The notes under the pieces: generated by a model
Databases searched by the model: none
Told to the model about the DNA's origin: nothing
What the model saw: the letters and a program-made list of their open reading frames with translations, nothing else
In this document: positions 10,476-23,500 of the stretch, piece after piece
How the letters are laid out: each line of letters starts with the position of its first letter
Numbering within the stretch: position 1 is the stretch's first letter
Assembly: GCA_030141605.1 (NCBI GenBank)
Contig: JAQGDQ010000088.1
Coordinates: 372,001-436,000 of the forward strand
Source of the DNA: Tubiluchus corallicola
Taxonomy: Eukaryota; Priapulida; Priapulimorpha; Priapulimorphida; Tubiluchidae
Direction: 5' to 3'
Length of the DNA: 64,000 nucleotides
Translations under genes and position numbers: made by a program

Positions 10476-11984
10476 TATATTGTATGAAAGAACTATGTAA
10501 ATTCATCAAATGCATACATTCTAATGTCACACTGTATATAAATTTATGTGAGTTGAAAAGACTGGAAACTATTGTGTATTTTAATACCCAAAGTCAAATG
10601 CAAGAAACTACTTGATTATCTCGAAATTTTAAAAGTTTGAAACAACATTTTTGCAAATGTTCTGCTAAACTTTTAGAAAATACTGAGGAGAAAATGAGTA
10701 CGATTCACATTTTTTGCAGAACTAAATGTTGAAAATGATTTCTTAACATCAACATCTTTTAGGTTAAACATGAACATTCTTATGAAATTGCGTATTGCTG
10801 TTGCATGATAGTTTCTTGTTTCAACACGGGCAAATTCACTGGTTGATATGTCAAATATTGGAATTTCTTGATTTTGTTCAGCTAAATTAGCTGTTTTATG
10901 AAAGTATTTTATGTTTTGTAAAGATAGAAAATATAGCTTTCTACCTGGCTTCATTTCAAAATGTGCAAAATGATTATTATGGTTATAATAATAATTTCGT
11001 TTAGGACATAGTCCAGGGATAACACCTTACGTAACTCAATACTTATTTCCAAGGTGGTCCCAATTATTTGTTACCCACACATTACTTCAGTAAACCTTCG
11101 GATTGAGACAACTCATTATTTCCTACTACTTTTATGTTGATATTGTACAGAGATAATTGTGCATACACGAACTATACATACTTAGCATTTATTTGTGTTT
11201 TTTGTCTATTAATGGTGTACCTGTATATTGTAGTCATTTTATTCATAAATTATTCTTTTAATGAACTAACAATTTGGTCTGAAGATTGTAATAGTTTTAC
11301 TGTCATTGTACGACTCTTTTGTGTTCACACACTGTCATACAGACAATTTCCAACAAAGTGATACACCACTAGAGTTGTCTGCATTACTGCATGGTGTATA
11401 TTTTAAATATTAATTTTATGATAAATTCTGATTCTTTAAATTTACAGTGGTTTGTATTTTCACACTCATTGAAAAAGGGAACGCATCACATGACCATGCG
11501 TGTTTACACTGTGTGAGCTCAATTGCGCTGATTTAAAAATTAGATTTAGATTTAGTTATTTTTTTCGATCATAAACATTAAGCCGTTACAAATTATAACA
11601 TAAAAATTACCTTAACACGATATACTAAAGATAATGTATGAAACTATTTTTAATCTAGATTTTCGACGAAAAAGTAGTTTTTATAAATTATGGTTGCGTG
11701 TACTACATGTATAAGTTCTATTACGCTTGTGGTTTTCACTTTTCATTTGTTCAAGAAACTTATACAAAGATTTTCATCTTTCACATAACTTTGGAATCTT
11801 CAAAATTTTTCAAGGCCCTCATAGTCAATATCCGCCAAAGTAATAATGTAAGTACGTTTTTGTGTACGTTTAATGAATGGGACTGCTAAACTGTAATATC
11901 GATTCTCCAAACCTGCACATCATATTCAGTAACAGAATTTACTCTTAGTAAAAATATATATTTCTAACAGGTCGCTTGTCTTAG
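10476..11984. other. Intergenic DNA without recognisable content
   Basis: AT-rich DNA. Minor open frames on both strands (for example 10673-10954, minus) carry no motif I recognise and have no promoter or splice context. Confidence 0.35.
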
Positions 11985-12110
11985 AGCCAACTCTTAAGTT
12001 GTCTAAAAAGGCAATCATTTAGCTACTTTGTTCCTGTACATATATAGATTCAATGTGACCATTCCACTTCAGATCATTCTGAATGGTTACACAACAATTT
12101 GCGAGTATTG
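11985..12110 (-). mobile_element. Small LINE reverse-transcriptase scrap
   Basis: The minus strand encodes NDLKWNGHIESIY, which closely resembles SNNLKWNSHIEHI in the LINE at the left edge. A stop codon follows after a few residues. This is the segment just past the reverse-transcriptase palm in CR1/Jockey-class LINEs. It is probably a remnant of the same family. Confidence 0.5.
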
Positions 12111-12429
12111 ATACATTCAGCATTTGAATTTTCATCACAACAACAACAGTATCGATGGTGTTTAATAATTAGGTTTGCTCACTATTGTTTTAGGCTTTTG
12201 CTTTGTGATAGTTTAGCCTGTTTTCTGGTATCTTTGAAAACAGGGTGACCTCACTGACCTGTGTGGAACCAGTACCACTGCAAATTCTAACGGTCAAAGA
12301 CACGATCAAAGTATAGAGAGTTTTAGCCAAAGTGTCTGTGGCCTTAACCTTTGATTTTAGAGGCACGTTTGTTGTCAGGTTTAGTTAAAGATTCCTTGCA
12401 TTGATTTTAGTTGTTGTTTGCGTAATTCA

Positions 12430-12755
12430 GGTTTTTTACGACGGGTTTTGAAAACAGTAGACGTTCTGTTGAAAAACCAAAGCGGGATTCTTTTTTTCAT
12501 TTTTATACAGTGCTGAGTTATGGGTAATAAAAGTTAAACAGCAGGACGAAATTAACGCTTTCCAAAGACGTCTCTGTAGAACATTGTTAAGAATTGAAGA
12601 CCATACAGAATATTCAATGATAATCTGCGTGATGTGGTGAGACAGAATCCTAGGAGTAAGCAAATCCAACTAAAAAGACTGCAAGGATTGGGCGTGCACT
12701 AAGGTTACCTCAAGAATCTCCTTTTCCTATAGCATTATATAAAGCTCTTGGAATG
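12430..12755 (+). mobile_element. LINE C-terminal remnant, frameshifted
   Basis: The plus strand reads TVLSYG, then in a shifted frame KVKQQDEINAFQRRLCRTLL, then NDNLRDVVRQNPRSKQIQLK and a final block resembling the RRLRWxGHxxRxPExxPxxxAL end of LINE polyproteins. At least two frameshifts and one stop interrupt it. The order (LLYG, FQRR-LR, RRxRWxGH-like) is that of a LINE ORF2 C-terminus. This copy points opposite to the scrap at 11985-12110. Confidence 0.65.
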
Positions 12756-12769
12756 TAAACGCAACCACT

Positions 12770-13679
12770 TCGTCGAAGCAGTGTGTAGTTTTTTTTGGAT
12801 TACTGCTGTGTTTACCTGTTTTGAGGACTTTTATTTTAGAGTTCTGCTTGTAAATTGTCTACACTAGACGTTATTGGCATAATTAAGTCAGTCAAGCTCT
12901 GCTGACTGCCCGTCGCTTCTCGTATTTATCTATATAATATGTACTAACGTCTTAACTACTGTATTAAGTTTATGAAGCTAAATAAATTTTCTATTTGTTT
13001 TGCTATTACAATCAGCTTGTGTATTTTTGACATACCTGTACAACCTACATGTAGCAACTGTGCATTGCCAGTATATGTTATATTGTTATGAATAATGCTC
13101 AACTTTTCATTAGTTCATGGGAGAGACATCTCTTGATTTTAGATTTTATTACAGATTTTGATTGAAATTGGAAGTGAATCAATAGCAATATATAGTCTAC
13201 TTTCGTCTTTTATAGGAAGAAATGCACAACGTCTATGAGTTGCTGAATAAAGTGTTTTGGTATCACAAAATATGCAATTTAGTCGAACTTATGACTTTGC
13301 AAATTAGATAAAGACAATTATTTGATTAACTTTTAAAAAGGGACAAATTAACAGTTATAGCCCGAGTTAACCGCTATAAATGCATCAAGTCTTCAAGGTT
13401 AAACTTCGTGCAAGAATTACAGCCTGGAGCACCTAGTTCTAAGTAGCTTTGCACAGGAATAAGCTAGTCAGCAAAACCGTCAAGCCGGTCAAAATTTGTA
13501 TTGTATATCTATGTAATATTAGTATCCTGAAATAGTTAAAAGAAAACCGAATGACTGTGTCAACATTAGTGCAGAATTAAGAATGCTCTAAAATATTGAA
13601 AACTACAATAGCTTTTTTTAATCAGAGCTTAGATTAAACAATAGTTACCTTTGGATACTCAAATTTCGTTAAACTTTCA
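12770..13679. other. Intergenic DNA without recognisable content
   Basis: No motif-bearing frame or clear repeat. It separates the LINE remnant from the promoter-like block upstream of NKIRAS. Confidence 0.35.
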
Positions 13680-13860
13680 AAGCTGCGCGCGGCTCAGTGA
13701 ATCTACTAAGATTGGCAACGGCGCCTTTTTGTCAAATGCGCGTGGCCGACAAATGAAAGGCAGCACCATTATTACCATGATCATTGACTGCTGTGTTAGT
13801 TTCTGACGTCATGTGGCATAGAGCGCATTTTCGTGACATCACACGTTTAAGCAGTACTGT
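13680..13860 (+). promoter_or_regulatory. Candidate NKIRAS promoter (CpG-rich, CRE-containing)
   Basis: This is a local CpG-rich patch in AT-rich DNA (GCGCGCGGC near 13686, GGCGCC, ATGCGCGTGGCC). It carries a perfect palindromic CRE/ATF site TGACGTCA at 13804-13811, an ATTGG box near 13711 and a GTGACATCAC half-match near 13833. It lies about 740 bp upstream of the NKIRAS start. A pyrimidine-rich acceptor-like TTCTTTACGATAG just before the ATG suggests a noncoding first exon here. The motifs are seen directly; the assignment is inference. Confidence 0.5.
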
Positions 13861-14597
13861 AAAACGGCTGCTGTTAATTAACTTTCTAAGCTAATTATGC
13901 ATATATAAGAAACAATTGCTAACTTTTATAGGCACGAAAATGTATATTTTGGACAGTAAATTAAAATGAGATTGAGGATAAACAACCATCCGGTTTTCCT
14001 TGAATTTGATGCTTAAGAGAGACTTTTGTAAATATTTTTTGTTGCCCATTTCTCTTAAAGCTAGGCTGCTTACTGGCTTAGTTCCTTTCTAAAAATGACT
14101 TGACTAGGCACTCATGTCAATGCATTTTGTAGTTCTTTGAAACTTTGTCGCTACAGACTGCTTGAATTGTCTTGGTTAAATAATTTTCTGCTACATTCTG
14201 CTTAAATTTTTTGGCTACCCGAAGTTATAAATTCTCGAAAAAAAATTTGAGTACCTCAAAACCCTGGGAGGAGTTGAATGGCATTCGAAACGATGGCTGA
14301 TGCCCAATATCCTTGATCCTTTAGCTGAGGTCACCATTCACCACACTACTTTCAAGGCCCCACTCTAACTTTCTACCGTAAGGTTCATGGCTCCTCTCTG
14401 CATTTGGAGTTAAGATGAATTAAAAAGTGGAAAACTAGATGCCTAACATAATGATGAAAAACAGCGTCATGGTTCTCCTTGATCACGACGCTAATACTAG
14501 CGAGTGAAATCTGTTTTGAAAGTTTTAGTTCTGTTTGAAATAATGTTGTTATTACTTTTGATTATGTAGCTGTGTTCTTTACGATAGCTGATTGACA

Positions 14598-17500
14598 ATG
14601 CCTAAAACTTCCAAAGTTGTAGTTTGTGGTTTGGCTGGAACAGGGAAGACCGCTATACTAGAGCAACTTATATATGGAAATTATAAACCTGAAATGGTAA
14701 GTTAATATTAATATGACTGTATCCAGAATATATGATTTGTTTCTTAGTACAGTGTAATTTCAATGGTTTAACTGTGGTTTAATTGTGCTGCAAATAAATC
14801 ATGTATCATTTTGTACGCTTTGTTAATTTTCTATTATAACACATAAATGTGTAGTAACACAGAGTATGGCTTCCATGTAAAACAAAAACAAACAAATTTT
14901 CTTACAATATGTTAAATAATATAAATGTAACAGGCTGGAAACACTGTTTTTAATTTAAGATTACAAATTGGTACATTTGCCCACTGTAGTTGGTAGCTTA
15001 AATAGCTGTACCCTGGAACCTAGATGGAAAAAATGCTAACAAAGATTATGAACAGAAAAATTATTCGTGCAGTCTGTTATTTGTCAGGATTGTCACAAGA
15101 ACAGTGATTGTGGTGAGACCGTAACCTGTTTGATTTTCAGGGATAATCATTTGCGATGCATGGAACTGAAAAGGCTGTATAATTTGTCTGTGTATGCATC
15201 TTCTCTCAAGGATTAACAGTCGGGAGTTGTATGGCAGGCGAACCCGCCCAGAAGCAGTTTTGCCTGCCATCACTAGGCAGGGCAGCCAAATATAAATCGC
15301 CACCCTCCTTTCTATATTGCATTAATATATGCTTGCTTAAATTACAATTCTTTTATATCTGTACTTTCTAAGTAATATATATCTGTAGCATTTACACCTG
15401 TATGTATATTGAAAACTGTTGTTATAATTTCGGTATTTTACGTGTTTTACTTAAATTTTCGTGTAGATTTATAGTCCAACTATAGAGGATATCTATGTTG
15501 CTCAAATTGAAACAAACAGGGGAACGAAAGAAAAAGTTAGATTCTATGATACAGCTGGTTTGGTAAGTTTCTAATGGCTTTACATTATTACATATACATC
15601 TGAATATAAGTATAGTAGACATTTTTCAATTCTATAGCTTGAAACAATCTAACATATAAAATCTTGATAGGGAATACATTGTTTTTGAAAAATGACGCCT
15701 TTGTTGCCTTTGCGTGGCTAGTTCTTCCCTGTTACATGCATTTTGCCTTTTGCTAATTAGTTGGACACTAATGTCTGCATGTCATAAATGCATTTCACAA
15801 AAAACAGGTGCTGTACCTCTCAATTCAGGTATTATTCAGTTGTGCTGTAGCGCACACATACGAGAACTCATGCGTGAGCACAGGGGTAAACTTGAAATTT
15901 AAATTTTTAAACTTAAAATTTGCCAAGTTCTATGTATCACACTGTTTAATATTGCATAGTACTGATAGCACAGTAGCACTATACTTCAATTTTCCCTTTC
16001 TCAAACATATGGAAGACATACGTGGAATGTTTGTGTTTTGAGTATGTTCATTTATGATATTGTCACTAGTTGCACTTGCTGGCCATTAAATAAGCTTTTA
16101 ACCTATTATTTAATTATAAGGTGTGTTATATTATATTGACATTAGTATAGGTGTTAAAATCTATACTTTTTGCCATACTTCAAATTGGGGTAGGATATGA
16201 AAACTCTTACTATTTTCCTTTAATATGATGATTGTATTAAATGAAAGCTGAATGTTGAGTTGATGGTATGCTTATGCCATAATTTTTAGACAAATATGGC
16301 AGAGATTTTTGTTACGACGCTGTGTTTGTAGACCTAATTTGACGAGTGTATGTGGATTAGAAAATACACTATTGTCTTGTAACCCACCATTATGTGACAG
16401 TAAGTGTGTCTCTGCTTTTGTCTGTTTTGCTCCTATGACTGTTTTTTTGTTGTTTTTCCTTTCAGAATGAACAAAAATCAGAGCCACCAAGACATCTCTT
16501 CAGCGTTTGTGATGTAAGTTTTGGATGTAAATCTGTAGATGCTTTTTTCAGTGGGTAATTTTTCTTTGTTATCCACTATTCCAAGAATAAGGCCCAAGTG
16601 GTCTATCCTGTCGTCACTGTTGTTGCAGACACAGTAAGAAAGACCACAGATATGGATACAGCAATGTTCCGCAGGAATGGGTCCATACCGTTTACAATTA
16701 GCACAACTCAGCCGAATCCCGGTAATATGATTTTTAAGGGATCAAAATATTTTTTTGTATTAAGGGGGTTTCGTACTATCCATTACACTGGTTTTTACAA
16801 ACTCATACTATAGGTTTTACACGTCAAATGTAGACACAGGAAAGTTCGCATGTGACTTAGGTAAGCCAAATGTAGACATAAGAATTTCAAATGTGTTTTG
16901 GTAACTCAAATGTGACTTAGGTAAATCAAATGTAGACATAGCAATTTCGAATGTGACTTAGGTAAGTCCAATGTAGATGCATTACTTTTAATAAATCGGT
17001 AATTAACTCATTTAAGTGCAAGTTACAAAAAGATAAACCAAAGATAGTCGTCACCTCTTTCATAACTTCGAAAAATGTGTTGTTTATCCTCAAACTAAAT
17101 TCTTTGACAAACCATAACGTCTGTAGAAAAGAATAAATTGGTTCCCACTTCCCAATGAACAGTGAATCACTAATTAGTTTTTTAAGTAATGCATTAGCAC
17201 TGCATTAATGAATTAGTTTTTCTCAAGAAGCATTGTTTATTTTAAGAATGTATTGTTTTCTCTAACAGTCCCAATGGTATGTAAAGTTTACAGAATATTA
17301 ATGAACTATTAGTAGACCCATAAAGTTATTATTTTCACAGCAATTATTAAATTAAGATTAAAGGAGATTAAATTTAACATCCTTAAGCTTTACCACCTAT
17401 CCACATTTGAGATACCAATGTCACATTTGACTTGACATGTGTCTACATTTGACTTACCAAAAATGCTCAAGATTTCTTGAAAACCATCGTTAATACATTT

Positions 17501-20500
17501 GAACTACCTAAGTCTACATTTGACTTACCAAGACACATTTGAATTACCTAAATCTACATTTGATTTAACGTAGGTCTATATTTGACATGTAAAACCTATA
17601 TGTATTACTACTAATGAAAATAGTTATGAACGGACGCATAGTTTGTACATTGGTTTTCTTTTGACCAGTGAGCATAATTTAAGCTTTTTTAAACCCCGTT
17701 TCGAGTAAATAAAACTGCAAAATTATTTTAGCATTTTGACAGTGTGTTAGTTTAAAGTAAATCTGTAAGAAGGAGTTAGCTGTGCCACAGAGTCTGCGGT
17801 ATGTTGATTTTTGCTGCTGTATTACGGTCAGTAATGTAATGTCTTCAAAATATTAAATGTCCATCTGTGCAACAAAATGTTACTAGAGCCACTGCCATGA
17901 TATTAGATACAATTGGATACATATAAGCAAAGCACAGCTATTTACAGATGGATAGACAGACAGTAACAAATACATATATAGGCATTTTAAGCTGTAAGAG
18001 CAAATTTTTACAGCAGTGTGAAACTGTTTTGGAAATCAGCTATTTCGCTGCAGACAGTTGTTTTTATACTCGTTTCAATGATTAATTCAAATTATAAACA
18101 TTTTTAACCTGAAAAAAATCCATCAAAGTAAAAATGTACTGTAATTAACTTGTATTTTATTACTTGAAGAAATCAGCAATTTTACTCTGTTTTGCATTCT
18201 TACAAGTAAAATTTGTAATAAAGTCACTTAAACTTTGCACTGAACATTGAATATCTGATTGAACATTATTGGCTTGAACTGCTGTGAAGCATTGCAGCTT
18301 TTCCTCATAAAACATCGCTTGATGTGTGGTGGGTGCTGTATCAGGCTCTGGTCATTATCGTCTTCATCATCATCCCCGCCTGTAGCTGGTAGCTTGACAA
18401 AACTGAGAAATAATTTCATCTTCCTTAGGTTCATCCACTCGCAACACATTATCGTCTGCCGAAATGAAATCTTCAACTCCTGTATCAAAATTCATGAGAC
18501 ACTGTAGTGCAGTAAAAATATTCCAATCTTCGCAGGAAATATCAGTAAGGATTGGTTGTTTTTCTGGATTTTGCTCATCACCAGGGTCCTCATCACCAAC
18601 TTATAAGATTGCAGCTTCTTTAATAACACCTGCTTTTAAAAAACGGTAGACAGCTTCTGCATAATAAATTGCATCGGTCACTGTAATAACTGACAATTGT
18701 TTTTTTTTGTTTTCTAGTTCACTCGATAACTGTTGCATAACTCTTTTTCGATGCATTTTAATAATTTTAATTATCTTCATATCGCATAGCTGTAGTCTGT
18801 AGTATGGCTGTTGCATTTGGCAGAAGCTTCCATTTTTTTGTCCCACTTCATAAGCCAGTGCTCAAATAAAGTGGCCTTTTTATTGGCTTCGTATTGAACT
18901 GGTAAATGTTAATGCCCTTGAAACGCTTTGAATTTGCAAACTTTCCAATGAAGTCATGGGCCACTTTTCAGACCTGTCCATATTCATACATGAAAAAAAG
19001 AGTAACCCGGTCTTTGCTTTTCTTTCCACCTTTGCATGGATCACCTTTAAACGTTAAAGTTTTATCAGACAACACGCAAAAAATTAAACCAGTCTCATCT
19101 GCGTTATATATATCGCATGGCTCATAACTTTCACTGAGATGAGGTAGTTCAACTTGGTTCAATGTCAGCTGATTCTTTGCACAAATTCCAGAAAACTATG
19201 TCGTAATAGCGTTTAAGTCTGTGTAGCCGTCCAGTACTGGCTTTGAGTGAAATTCGCAATATGCCTTTTCCTGTAGAATACCTCCGCTGACTTGAATGTG
19301 TTTTAAAGGAGAGCTTGTGAGTCAGTCATACATAGCCGTCTCCAGATTTCTGTGTTGACCAAGCCGCAGGCATTTTCTTACTGATGACCTTTTCTCATAT
19401 TCTTCAAGAATTTTTGTTTTGTTTTTCAATATACTGGCAAGTGTGGATACATTTCTAAGACTCATATCTTTTGCTATAACAATCTCTTTGTCAGCCTTGC
19501 ATTTTTCTGCTTCACGAATTATTTGTACTCTCTGTTCTAAAGAAACTTCTCTCTTTATTCCAGGGTTTTCAGCTGTTGCCATTGATATTATGCATGTTGG
19601 AAATTTGGGACAAACACTGAATATTAACCAAGTTAAACCACCTTGAAGTTTAAACTAAATGATGTGCATTACATTATGACACATAATTGGTTTGAAAAAA
19701 CAATCAACTAAGCTCACTAAGTTGAGGTTACTGCGGCAACATGTGAGTCGTGTCTAGAGTCTGGCCAGCCACAGTATCACAAGTATTTATTTACATTAAA
19801 ATTACATTGGCGGGACTTTGGAAAAACATCGTATAAGTGGGGGTTTCATAATAACGAGTTTCGTATTAACTATAAGTGATTACATAGGTTTTACTATGAG
19901 CTTGGCCGAGACATAATAAAATCATCATATTACTGAAAGTTTCATTATAACACGAATTGTATTACCGGGATTTGGCTGTACTTTCATTACATTCATTATG
20001 TCTTGGACTCTGGTATGTGTCGTTTTAGCTGCAAGCCTAATCTTTGACATGAGAGCCTGCTTCATACCCATAATTTATGGTCTTACTTTGCTTTAAAGTG
20101 ACTAATAAATTGTTGTTGCCTGACTCTATTTATTTTGAATAATCTATTTGGAGAATGCCAAGCTCTAGCAGCAGTTACGAGCCCAAAATGGAACTGCCCA
20201 GTTATCAAAATTAAGCAGTCAGCCCTGAAATTTGGCATGCAAGGTTTACACACACTCACGCACCTGCATAAAAACACCATCTGCATTTATTGAGAGAGTG
20301 TATCAGTGCCTCTGAGACTGACAGTGGAAGTCCAAGCAATAATATTGCTGTCAGAATTTTGAAATCTCTGTAAACGCATGGTCAATTTACTTTGACCAAT
20401 ACATAAGTAAATAAAGTGCTACTAGTAGACTCTTTGCCTCTCTTTCTTTGTTTCCTCTCCTCTCCAATCTCTCTCTGTTTCTTGTGCTTTTTCTCGCATC

Positions 20501-23500
20501 AAACGGTCTCAAAATATCCTATTTCACTATCTAACCTAATGCAAAACTAATGTTCATCAACTGTCTGTCCCATTTCTTGACAGATTTGTTGTTAAAATAA
20601 GGTGCATATGCAGGAGCTGGTGAACCTAGCCATCAGATCTACATGTAATGCAGTGAGCAGCTGCTCTCAATGCAGGCAACCAGCAATAAGTCAAGCAGAA
20701 ACAGCTTGTTGAATATGTTTACAAATGTAGGCAACCCCAACACGGGTAGTGATTATTGATAGTTTTCCAATTGTTTTATGCTCTTACTGACACTCAGAAA
20801 CACCCAGGATTGTGCATATTCAAAGTATTGACAATGTTTCTGCAAGTCAGAGATAAGCAAAGCAAATACAATGGGTATGGCATAAATTGGTTCCCTAAAA
20901 TACACGAAATTTAACGATACACCTTACTTTAATCATGAAGGTGTATAGAAACAAATCCGTTCTAACAAATGTGCTTGATATGAGCAATGTTTCAAATAAT
21001 ACTGAACCAAATTATACAGAGTCTACTGTATTTATTTCAGTATTAGTTATTGTTATATGCTTTCATATTCTGCAGTTACAACAGCAGATTATTCATCAAA
21101 TCTTTGTTATTCATTTCATAACATGCTAATTACCTACTGATCATGCTATTTGCTGTTTCTCACAAACCCAATTGGGCACATCCCCAATTACAAACTCTTA
21201 AGAGGCTTTTTGAACAGATTGGCCTACCTATCTACCTTAAGCAGTGTGGAATGCATTGACCATTGGGAAGGGTGCACTCATATTGTAATCAAAAAACAAA
21301 TGATTGACTGGGCAATAGTTCTTTATTTTCCAGTGACTCAAACAATAAATTATATCCTGCAATTGGAAAAGCAGCCTGTGAGTGGGGCTTGGGAAACCAA
21401 ATAGACTCGTTGCTCAATGTTCACTTGTTATAATTTTACACGTGACAATGTTTAGTAATTTAATAACTACTGTTTTAAGCTGGCGGAATGTTTTCGCAGG
21501 TTGTTTCTTCAAGTAGCAAAACGAATGTATTTCTTCATAACAACTGTGTAGAACTGAAGATGCGAAGTAGTAGATATATGGAATTCTTTATTGATGATTA
21601 ATAATAAGAATATTCATATGATTTTTTTTCTTGTTAAAACAGTATTGAAATACAGTTTCACAGTTGCTAAAATATGTTTCTTGCATCTAAACAGCCAAAA
21701 TTGGACATTTTTAAATTAAGCATTACACGTTATTATATACTTTTGTTCTAGGGTGTCATACTTGTGTACAATATTACACAGCCAAGTTCTTTTGCTAAAC
21801 TTGATGCAGTCAAAACTGAAATAGACAAATTGAAAGAAAAAAAGGAAGTAAGTAATTTAAATTGTTTTCCTATGAATATAGAACTGATGCACATAAAGAG
21901 AAATAAAATTGGATGCCAAATATATTGTCTAACATAGCAATAATAAGCTATTGTCCAAAGAATAGTGAGGAAATTTTGTGGAGAGGTGCTATAGTGGATT
22001 AATGTCTATTTTCATTGAATATTTTTCAAAAATTTGTTTTGTACAGAATTTGTAAAGTTGTAATGTCTTATTCTTATGGAATACAACTTGTCTGCTGACC
22101 ACAAGTGAAAAAAGTGTACATCTATTCTTCATGTGGACCTATCACATGTGGACTATCTGAAGTTGTAGCTGAATTTAAAATTTCAGATTGTTGTCATTGC
22201 TCTTGGAAACAAAACAGATCTGAGCAGTGAAAGGAAAGTGGAGAGGAGTACTGCAGATGTATGGGCGAACAAAGAAAAGAGTAAGTGTAGATTAGCTGTA
22301 CAGTAACTCTTCGCTTAATGACGTTAATGCGTTCCAGCAAAATGCATCATTAAGCGAAACATTGCTAAAAGAAACAATGCTTTCCATAGGAAATAATATA
22401 AAAGCTTTGAGATACGCTGCAGACAATGCATAGTTCATATAACGTAAATGGTTTTGTACATACTCTTACTATTTTCAGCCATTGCTTTGAAACCACCTGT
22501 TTTTCTTAAAGGATAAGAAAAGGCGTACCTGAAGTAGGTTTCAGAAAAATCGCCTTAAAAAATTATACTACTTTACAGCAGTTTTATGCATGTATCGTAC
22601 TCGCGTTGAAAGGAAATTCATTTTAAATCTCCCGCAATAACTGTGCCGACGGCGCCATTACATGACGTCACTATGCAAATGTAAATCAGGGGAAGAAAAG
22701 GCAATGTTAAATTATGTCCCAAAAAAATTTCTGTACACATCTATATTACTTAGCATTTCATTTACCTGCGGAAAGACTTATGTAACTAGAAATAATAACT
22801 TAATGTGTTTGTGTTATTTGGCAAAAGTCGATCGTACAGGGTGTGCCACTCACTAGCCAAAAACGTATTTTTAATCTTATTTTGACGATGCAGCAATTTA
22901 AAATTTTACTTAGTTAGCAACTTGTATGCTACGAATGCTCTGATACTTTACTCACTGTTATCTAAACTTATTTTAAATGACCTACCATCAAAATGGCTGC
23001 ACCTTAACGGTCATCGCAGGAGTTTAAATTTACATGTTTTATACAGCATTATGGCCAATATAAGCCCTGCATGCAAAAAGGGAATATGCAAGTGGTATAA
23101 AATTTCGAGACAATTTTTTTAAGCTTTATGTAAGTGAAGGGTTTTCTTGTGCTTTAAATATACCTATTTGCCGCTTCTCTTCCAAGTCGTCTTTCAGCAA
23201 CACACTCAGCTATGAACCTGGTGTATTTTAACGCATATAACCAGCATTGCTGTTTTACTGGTAAATGTGGTTAACTAAAATTTAAGGTTTGGGCCGTGGG
23301 TTAACTATGCCTTAGGAGAATTTCATTTAGCCACTGACACTGATTGCAAGCTGTTGCAGGCAGATTTCCCTTGTAAAAAGTTTACACTGTGTGCTCGCAG
23401 TCAGGTAGTATAGAGTAAGTTGCAAATAGATCTTGCTAGATAGAAATGCAGTATTTACAGACAAAAACGTAAATATTGCACACAGTGTTGCATTACTAAT

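Larger units (their letters stand above)
16709..19978 (-). mobile_element. Degenerate Tigger-like (pogo) DNA transposon in NKIRAS intron 3
   Basis: The terminal inverted repeats are long. The left end CAGCCGAATCCCGGTAATAT matches the reverse complement of the right end CAGCCAAATCCCGGTAATAC, with imperfect similarity continuing for over 100 bp. The right end is followed by TA (19979-19980); the left neighbour reads CT, so the duplication has decayed. Removing the MITE nested at 16811-17598 and its duplicated TA leaves about 2480 bp, close to the usual Tigger length. The transposase remnant lies on the minus strand between about 18228 and 19582. The element is antisense to NKIRAS. Confidence 0.9.

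Noticed and set aside
10673-10954. 93-codon minus-strand frame
   Set aside because: No motif, no promoter, no neighbours; I cannot support a gene.
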